A DNA stretch of 46,635 nt from Alistipes sp. (GTDB lineage: Bacteria; Bacteroidota; Bacteroidia; Bacteroidales; Rikenellaceae), in NCBI GenBank assembly GCA_017483225.1, contig JAFULF010000036.1:1-46635 (forward strand), written 5' to 3'. Both the position numbers and the translations under genes were made by a program. Position 1 is the first letter of the stretch, and each line of letters opens with the position of its first letter. A model generated the notes under the pieces. That model saw only the letters and a program-made list of their open reading frames with translations. It was not told where the DNA came from and searched no databases. This document shows, one piece after another, positions 41,967 to 46,635 of this stretch.

Positions 41967-43889
41967 ATGAGAAGGTTTCTCTACATAGCCATCCTGACAC
42001 TCATCGCCTCCTGCACCAAGGATGTGACGGCTCCGCTGCGCCACGACCACCAAGACCGTGCGGCACTTGTGGCCATATACGAGGCGTTGGGTGGCGACGA
42101 GTGGAACGACAACACCAACTGGTGCACGGATACGCCCATAGAGGATTGGTACGGCGTGTCGCTGTGCAACAACCGAGTCTGTCGCCTCGACCTCTTCAAC
42201 AACAACCTCGTCGGCGAGCTGCCTTTGGCGTTGGTGGAGCTGGACGGGCTGCTGTGGGTCAATTTTGGGCTGAACAACATATCGGGAGGCATACCTGCGG
42301 AGTATGCGCAGATGAAGCAGCTGCGGCTGCTCGGAGTCTATAACAACCGTCTATCCGGAGATATTCCGCCGGGGCTGACCGAGATTGAGGGGTGGCGTTA
42401 CACTTGGGGCTACACCGTATATGCCAACCGCTTTAACCGCTACAACCTCTACGACTGCGGCATCAAGGCGCCGGAGTGGAGCGTGGAGGGCTTAGACGGC
42501 GAGCAGATAGAGGTGGGGGCAGAACTGTGCGCCAAGAACCGATACACCGTGCTGTTTCAGTGGGATACCGACGAGCGAAACGCCTCCTTCCTGACCTCTA
42601 TGATACGCCTATACGAGCGATACCGAGAGCGTGGGTTGGAGGTCATCGGATGGTCTGCCGACGAGGCTGCGATGCGTGGAGCCATCGAGGCGCAGGGCAT
42701 CTCGTGGCGCAACTTCTGCGCCTCGGAGCAGAACCCTATATCGAAGCACAACTACCTCTACTACCCTCTGGGTGTATATCCTGCCGTCACGGTATTTGAT
42801 TCGGAGGGCAACCTCTTTTTCAGCGACTGCGTAGAGAGCCGCACGGCACTGCCCGCCGCACTCGAAAAGGAGTTTGAGTCGGAGGCATCGTCATACACCT
42901 CCACAGACTACTCGAAAGATGGCGAGGTGACCCTCTTACAGAGGGCCACGCAGGGCGAGGGTATAGATATCGTATTGCTGGGCGATGCATTCTCGGACCG
43001 ACTTATCGAGGACGGCACCTATGACGACGTTATGAGTCGGGCTGTCGAACACCTCTTCACCGTGGAGCCTTACCGCTCATTCCGCCACCTGTTCAACATC
43101 TACTCCGTGAAGGTCGTGTCCAAGCACGAGGTCTATGGCAACGGTCGAGATACCGCCTTGGAGTGCTACTTCGGCGAGGGCACATTTGTCGGCGGCAAGG
43201 ACAGCACCTGCTTCGACTACGCCGCCCGTGCTATCGGGGTGGGCCGCCTTGACGAGGCGTTGATTATCGTTATGATGAACTCGCACGACTACGCCGGCAC
43301 CTGCTGGATGTACTACCCCGAGGCAGGCGATTACGGCTCCGGCGCCGCCGTGGCGTACTTCCCTCTGGGCGAGGATGAGGAGATGTTTGCCGCCGTGCTG
43401 CACCACGAGGCGGGAGGTCACGGCTTCGCAAAGCTCGACGACGAATACTACTACGAGGATTTGGAGTATATACCTGCCGACGAACTCGCCGACAGAGAGA
43501 GCGTAGAGCCATTCGGCTGGTACAAGAATACCGATGTGGAGAGTGACCCCGCAAAGGTCAAGTGGAGCGTCTTCCTCTCCGACGAGCGCTACGCCACAGA
43601 GGGCCTTGGAGTATTCGAGGGGGCCTCGACATACCGCTACGGCATCTATCGCCCGAGCAACGAGAGCATAATGAATGGCAACACGGGCAACTTCAACGCC
43701 CCGTCACGCCAAGCCATCTACTACCGCATACACCGTCTTGCCTATGGCGAGGCGTGGGAGTACGACCACGAAGCATTTGTCGCATACGACCGAACAAATC
43801 GCCCAGAAGGCAGCACACCTGCCACGCTGGGTGCAGGTCCTCGCCGCCGCTACCCTCCGCTATCACGGCCGCAGGTGGTGCGCAAGTAG
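41967..43889 (+). CDS. Lipoprotein: LRR, thioredoxin-like and M64 peptidase
   Basis: 640 residues. Lipoprotein signal with LIASC (Cys16). Residues about 30-150 are leucine-rich repeats (LDLFNNNLVGELPLALVEL, LGVYNNRLSGDIPPGL). About 185-300 resembles a TlpA/thioredoxin fold (YTVLFQWDTDE, ERGLEVIGWSADE, GVYPAVTVFDSEGNLFFSDC), but the usual CxxC is missing. From about 325 an M64 (IgA-peptidase-like) domain follows: VLLGDAF, then the zinc site HEAGGHGFAKLDDEY with His480, Glu481, His485. The ATG at 41967 follows a TACCTTTG box at 41952. The combination is unusual; it probably acts on the outside of the cell. Substrate unknown. The end is a Pro/Arg-rich tail of uncertain value. Confidence 0.85.
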   Translation: MRRFLYIAILTLIASCTKDVTAPLRHDHQDRAALVAIYEALGGDEWNDNTNWCTDTPIEDWYGVSLCNNRVCRLDLFNNNLVGELPLALVELDGLLWVNFGLNNISGGIPAEYAQMKQLRLLGVYNNRLSGDIPPGLTEIEGWRYTWGYTVYANRFNRYNLYDCGIKAPEWSVEGLDGEQIEVGAELCAKNRYTVLFQWDTDERNASFLTSMIRLYERYRERGLEVIGWSADEAAMRGAIEAQGISWRNFCASEQNPISKHNYLYYPLGVYPAVTVFDSEGNLFFSDCVESRTALPAALEKEFESEASSYTSTDYSKDGEVTLLQRATQGEGIDIVLLGDAFSDRLIEDGTYDDVMSRAVEHLFTVEPYRSFRHLFNIYSVKVVSKHEVYGNGRDTALECYFGEGTFVGGKDSTCFDYAARAIGVGRLDEALIIVMMNSHDYAGTCWMYYPEAGDYGSGAAVAYFPLGEDEEMFAAVLHHEAGGHGFAKLDDEYYYEDLEYIPADELADRESVEPFGWYKNTDVESDPAKVKWSVFLSDERYATEGLGVFEGASTYRYGIYRPSNESIMNGNTGNFNAPSRQAIYYRIHRLAYGEAWEYDHEAFVAYDRTNRPEGSTPATLGAGPRRRYPPLSRPQVVRK

Positions 43890-43997
43890 GGTGCAAGTAG
43901 GGCGCAGGGCGTAAACTTCCACCTTTTTTGCGCCGAGAGTAGGAATATTGGCAAAGATTTGCTAAATTTGCATAACAACAACATATAGGCTTGAATT

Positions 43998-44210
43998 ATG
44001 AAGGGCAGGGTAAAATGGTTTGACAACAAGAAGGGCTACGGCTTTATTGTATCGGAGCAGGGCAAGGAGACCTTTGTCCACTTCTCCGCCATAATCAAAG
44101 AGGGCTTCAAGGGGCTTACCGACGGAGTGTGGGTAGAGTACGAGGTGGTCGAGGGCAAGCAGGGCGAACAGGCTGCCAATGTGACCATTATCGAGAAGCC
44201 TGCGGAGTAG
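43998..44210 (+). CDS. Cold-shock domain protein
   Basis: 70-residue single cold-shock domain, an RNA/ssDNA chaperone. RNP1 is KGYGFIVSE and RNP2 ETFVHFSAI. Start at 43998; a TAAATTTG box at 43963-43970 is 27 bases upstream. The hairpin 44231-44265 follows. Confidence 0.95.
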   Translation: MKGRVKWFDNKKGYGFIVSEQGKETFVHFSAIIKEGFKGLTDGVWVEYEVVEGKQGEQAANVTIIEKPAE

Positions 44211-44230
44211 AATCGCCGCATAGGAGGCAA

Positions 44231-44265
44231 AAAAGGTCGCTATCATTGCGTGATAGCGACCTTTT
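44231..44265 (+). terminator. Terminator of the cold-shock gene
   Basis: AAAAGGTCGCTATCA and TGATAGCGACCTTTT form a perfect 15-pair stem around TTGCG. Confidence 0.93.
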
Positions 44266-44372
44266 CTGTATATCGAAAAAACTTTTTGTCTTATTTGTAT
44301 GACATTGTGTTGTATAATTCTTGGATTTTATTTAACTTCGCATAACGAAAAACGATAAATCAAAAACAACTT

Positions 44373-44663
44373 ATGCAACCACAACCTTCTCACTCCTTTG
44401 ACAATGAGGATGGCGACCAGATATACTCCAAAGCCGTAAAGGCAGGCCGTCGCACATACTTCTTCGATGTTCGTGCCACACGTGGCAACGACTACTTCCT
44501 GACCATAACCGAGAGTCGCAAGATGGCAGGCGAGGGAGGTGCACGTGTATTTGACCGCCACAAGATTTTTCTCTACAAGGAGGATTTCGAGAAGTTTGCC
44601 GACACACTCGACGAGATGCTGACCTACATCCAGCAAAAACGAGAGGGCGACAAGGAGGAGTAA
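44373..44663 (+). CDS. DUF3276 / PUR family protein
   Basis: 96-residue protein with the DUF3276 (PUR-alpha-like, nucleic-acid-binding) fold: IYSKAVKAGRRTYFFDVR, DYFLTITESRK, FDRHKIFLYKEDFEKFADTL and a helix (LDEMLTYIQQKRE). Single-copy and widespread in Bacteroidota. It may bind single-stranded nucleic acid; a physiological role is not known. Upstream TTTAACTTCGCATAAC may serve as promoter. Confidence 0.9.
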   Translation: MQPQPSHSFDNEDGDQIYSKAVKAGRRTYFFDVRATRGNDYFLTITESRKMAGEGGARVFDRHKIFLYKEDFEKFADTLDEMLTYIQQKREGDKEE

Positions 44664-44707
44664 CCATCGCAGGAGGGAGGGGCTATCCCTGATGATGCAA
44701 ACCGCCC

Positions 44708-44724
44708 CATCGACTTTTGCAGGT
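44708..44724 (-). repeat. Stray IS terminal-repeat-like sequence
   Basis: On the minus strand ACCTGCAAAAGTCGATG, 16 of 17 bases shared with 40224-40240. No transposase coding sequence is next to it; probably a leftover end. The gap 44664-45032 otherwise holds tRNA-Gln and its terminator. Confidence 0.4.
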
Positions 44725-44815
44725 GAGCCACAAGCCTCGGGCGACAAGCCGACAAGCCCCATCCAATACTGCCGAACCACATCGCACATATACAAGGAAG
44801 AGAGCTATAAAGAAC

Positions 44816-44846
44816 AAGACCCTCACTATATTAGCGAGGGTCTTTT
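44816..44846 (-). terminator. Terminator of tRNA-Gln
   Basis: AAGACCCTC and GAGGGTCTT pair around an AT-rich loop; it is directly downstream of the tRNA on the minus strand. Confidence 0.8.
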
Positions 44847-44848
44847 AG

Positions 44849-44919
44849 TTGGGCTACCAGGATTCGAACCTAGAATGACAGGACCAGAATCTGTAGTGTT
44901 ACCATTACACCATAGCCCA
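44849..44919 (-). tRNA. tRNA-Gln (CUG)
   Basis: 71 bases: acceptor TGGGCTA/TAGCCCA, D-arm GTGT/ACAC with AATGGTA, anticodon loop UUCUGGU giving CTG, T-arm GGTTCGAATCC. The base of the anticodon loop is an A-C mismatch (31/39). No CCA encoded. Confidence 0.9.
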
Positions 44920-45032
44920 ATTGCGAGTGCAAAAGTAGAACTTATTTTTGCTTTTTCAAAGATTTTTTCAAAAAAAGTTCTATTTTTGTTAAAAAAAATT
45001 GTCAAAAGGATAAATATCATTCTAAAAGTACA

Positions 45033-46292
45033 ATGAATATAAAATTAAGATTGACGGTTATGAACTTCTTGCAGTTCGCCGTCTGGGGCTCATATCTGAC
45101 CTCAATGGGTACCTATCTCTTCAAAATCGGCCTGGCGGAGAATATCGGCATCTTCTACGCAATGCAGGGCATCGTGTCGCTCTCTATGCCGGCACTTATA
45201 GGTATTGTTGCCGACCGCTGGGTGCAGGCACAACGTCTGCTGGGCATCTGCCACCTCACCGCTGCCGCATTTATGGTCGCTACGGGATATTACGCCCTGA
45301 ATGCCGCCGAGGTTGCCTTTGCACCTCTGTTCACGCTCTACTCGCTCAGCGTGGCGTTCTATATGCCGACACTCGGACTCTCCAACTCCGTGGCATACTC
45401 GAGTCTGGCACGTGCGGGCCTCGACACCGTGAAGCACTTCCCGCCTATCCGTGTGTGGGGCACCATAGGATTTATATGCGCTATGTGGTGCTGCGACCTT
45501 GCGGGATTCCAATCGACAGCGTGGCAGTTCATACAGAGCGCCGCTATCGGCATCCTGCTCGGAGCCTACGCCTTCACAATGCCTGAGTGCCCTATCTCCA
45601 AGGGCGGAGAGAAAAAGTCGCTCGCCGAGGCTCTCGGCCTGAATGCCTTTGCGCTCTTCAAGCAGAAGAAGATGGCCCTCTTCTTCATCTTCTCGATACT
45701 GCTTGGCGTGTCGTTGCAGATAACCAACGGCTTCGCCAATCCGTTTATCTCCGACTTCGGAGGCGTTGCCGAGTATGCCGACACCTTCGGCGTGAAGCAC
45801 GCCAACATCCTCATCTCGCTCTCGCAGGTGTCGGAGACCCTCTGCATCCTGCTCATACCATTCTGTCTGCGCCGCTTCGGCATCAAGAATGTGATGCTGA
45901 TGGCTATGGGTGCGTGGGTGTTGCGCTTCGGCCTCTTCGGTCTGGGCAATCCGGGCAGTGGCGTGTGGATGTTCCTGCTCTCGATGATTGTCTATGGCGT
46001 TGCCTTCGACTTCTTCAATGTCTCCGGCTCACTCTTCGTGGATAAGGAGACCGACCATAAGATTCGCTCCTCTGCACAAGGCCTCTTTATTATGATGACA
46101 AACGGCATCGGTGCCACTATCGGCACCCTCGGAGCACAGCGGGTCATCAACCATTTCGTCGGCGACACCACCGGAGTAGCACGTATGGAGGGCTGGGCAC
46201 ACTCCTGGCTCATCTTCGCAGCCTATGCTCTTGTGGTGGCACTTCTGTTTGCCGTAGTGTTCCGATACAAGCATACGCCGGAAGCGAAGTAG
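45033..46292 (+). CDS. MFS nucleoside:H+ symporter family transporter
   Basis: 419-residue inner-membrane permease with about twelve hydrophobic helices, of the NHS (NupG/XapB-like) branch of the major facilitator superfamily: NFLQFAVWGSYLTSMGTYL in helix 1, then FYAMQGIVSLSMPALIGIVADRW with the cytoplasmic loop. It likely imports nucleosides with protons; specificity is inferred. TATTTTTG boxes at 44943 and 44981 are candidate promoters. A hairpin terminator follows 18 bases after its stop. Confidence 0.9.
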   Translation: MNIKLRLTVMNFLQFAVWGSYLTSMGTYLFKIGLAENIGIFYAMQGIVSLSMPALIGIVADRWVQAQRLLGICHLTAAAFMVATGYYALNAAEVAFAPLFTLYSLSVAFYMPTLGLSNSVAYSSLARAGLDTVKHFPPIRVWGTIGFICAMWCCDLAGFQSTAWQFIQSAAIGILLGAYAFTMPECPISKGGEKKSLAEALGLNAFALFKQKKMALFFIFSILLGVSLQITNGFANPFISDFGGVAEYADTFGVKHANILISLSQVSETLCILLIPFCLRRFGIKNVMLMAMGAWVLRFGLFGLGNPGSGVWMFLLSMIVYGVAFDFFNVSGSLFVDKETDHKIRSSAQGLFIMMTNGIGATIGTLGAQRVINHFVGDTTGVARMEGWAHSWLIFAAYALVVALLFAVVFRYKHTPEAK

Positions 46293-46310
46293 AGAGCATA
46301 TATCATAAGC

Positions 46311-46352
46311 AAAGAGCGTGTCCAACAAGTTTTCGGACACGCTCTTTCTTTT
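46311..46352 (+). terminator. Terminator of the transporter gene
   Basis: AAAGAGCGTGTCC (46311-46323) and GGACACGCTCTTT (46335-46347) pair around AACAAGTTTTC, then CTTTTC. Confidence 0.85.
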
Positions 46353-46369
46353 CAGAAGTTGTATAACAA

Positions 46370-46431
46370 GTCCGAAGACTGGTGGGGTGGGGCGAGGCAG
46401 TTCGTGACGATGACGAAGGCTATAGCAACCC
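46370..46431 (-). repeat. Dispersed repeat, copy B
   Basis: Reverse-complement relative of 40268-40334, sharing CTGCCTCGCCCCACCCCA and GTCATCGTCACG; copy B lacks four bases in the CCCCACC run. Confidence 0.65.
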
Positions 46432-46493
46432 GTTGACTCTCGCCTTGCAGAGAGGGGGGGGGCTCTGTCCGACAATGATACAACAATAAAAAA

Positions 46494-46516
46494 GGGCTTA
46501 ATGGTCAAAAAAGAGA
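46494..46516 (+). repeat. Copy of the 22-base segment at 39999
   Basis: Starts GGGCTTAATGGTCAAAAA; identical except one extra A. It abuts a possible IS end (ACCTGCGAAAG, 46516-46526) that resembles the terminal repeat at 40224-40240. Confidence 0.55.
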
Positions 46517-46573
46517 CCTGCGAAAGGGGGTAAAATGTTGAGATATAGTATATTTGCAGTATTTATAATTATT

Positions 46574-46635
46574 ATGGACAAAAAGGTGCTCTCGTTGCGG
46601 GAGTTCTGATGTGGTCCGTAAGGGCATTTGGCGGA
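46574..46635 (+). pseudogene. 5' end of a zinc-ribbon transposase-like gene, running off the window
   Basis: The ATG at 46574 gives M-D-K-K, but then stops after a few codons (TGA at 46607). One frame over, the sequence reads C-S-R-C-G-S-S-D-V-V-R-K-G, a zinc ribbon of transposase type. Deleting one G restores the reading frame. The TATATTTG box (46549-46556) is 17 bases before the ATG, exactly as in the other copy at 1-88. Probably a decayed IS gene, cut by the window edge. Confidence 0.5.

Noticed and set aside
1-46635. CRISPR arrays, restriction systems or known defence islands
   Set aside because: No regularly spaced repeats and no nuclease or Cas family was recognised.

Overview
The window looks like a chromosomal piece of a fairly GC-rich member of the Bacteroidales. 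Alistipes or another Rikenellaceae is my best guess, but this rests on gene content and style, with no database search. Supporting signs are Bacteroidota-type promoters (-7 box TAnnTTTG, often with TTG about 19-21 bases upstream), weak Shine-Dalgarno sites, the Bat (Bacteroides aerotolerance) gene set, DUF3276/PUR and DUF2520 proteins, a DAHP synthase-chorismate mutase fusion, and an ISAon1-like transposase remnant.

Layout. 1-5.9 kb: a minus-strand run (outer-membrane beta-barrel protein, PhoH, sulfatase, PepD-type dipeptidase, diacylglycerol-kinase-like lipid kinase). 6-7.4 kb: der on the plus strand, ending at a terminator shared with a minus-strand dnaE-trxA pair (7.4-11.8 kb). 11.9-13.4 kb: a DUF2007 protein facing a YqaA-like/aroE pair. 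13.6-22.8 kb: eleven tightly packed plus-strand genes of bacteriophage structural type (tail-associated proteins, HTH protein, ClpP-like prohead protease, major capsid protein, probable tail tube, portal, head-tail connector, holin, lysozyme-like protein). All are intact, but no terminase, integrase, replication gene or tape measure accompanies them. 22.8-27.9 kb: comEC, a methyltransferase, a DUF2520 oxidoreductase, a KdsC-like phosphatase, a CYTH protein and thymidine kinase. 28-33.7 kb: a MoxR/DUF58/BatD-like/BatC/BatA/BatB operon. 33.8-35.6 kb: a SlyD-like FKBP isomerase and an orphan protein-kinase-like protein. 35.6-39.9 kb: a Phe/Tyr biosynthesis operon preceded by a complete-looking transcription attenuator with a Phe/Tyr-rich leader peptide. 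39.9-46.6 kb: tRNA-Leu, tRNA-Pro and tRNA-Gln, a HAD phosphatase, an unusual LRR/thioredoxin-like/M64 peptidase lipoprotein, a cold-shock protein, a DUF3276 protein and a nucleoside transporter, interspersed with IS remnants and dispersed repeats.

The two most interesting items are (1) the phage-structural operon, which behaves like a resident host operon (host-type promoter, no mobility or packaging genes, host-like composition, directly followed by comEC) and could be a domesticated capsid or gene-transfer-agent-like system, or a compact cryptic prophage; and (2) the pheA attenuator at 35.64-35.85 kb, where leader peptide, antiterminator and terminator can all be read from the sequence. Both window ends carry the start of related zinc-ribbon transposase-like genes running outward, each apparently frameshifted.
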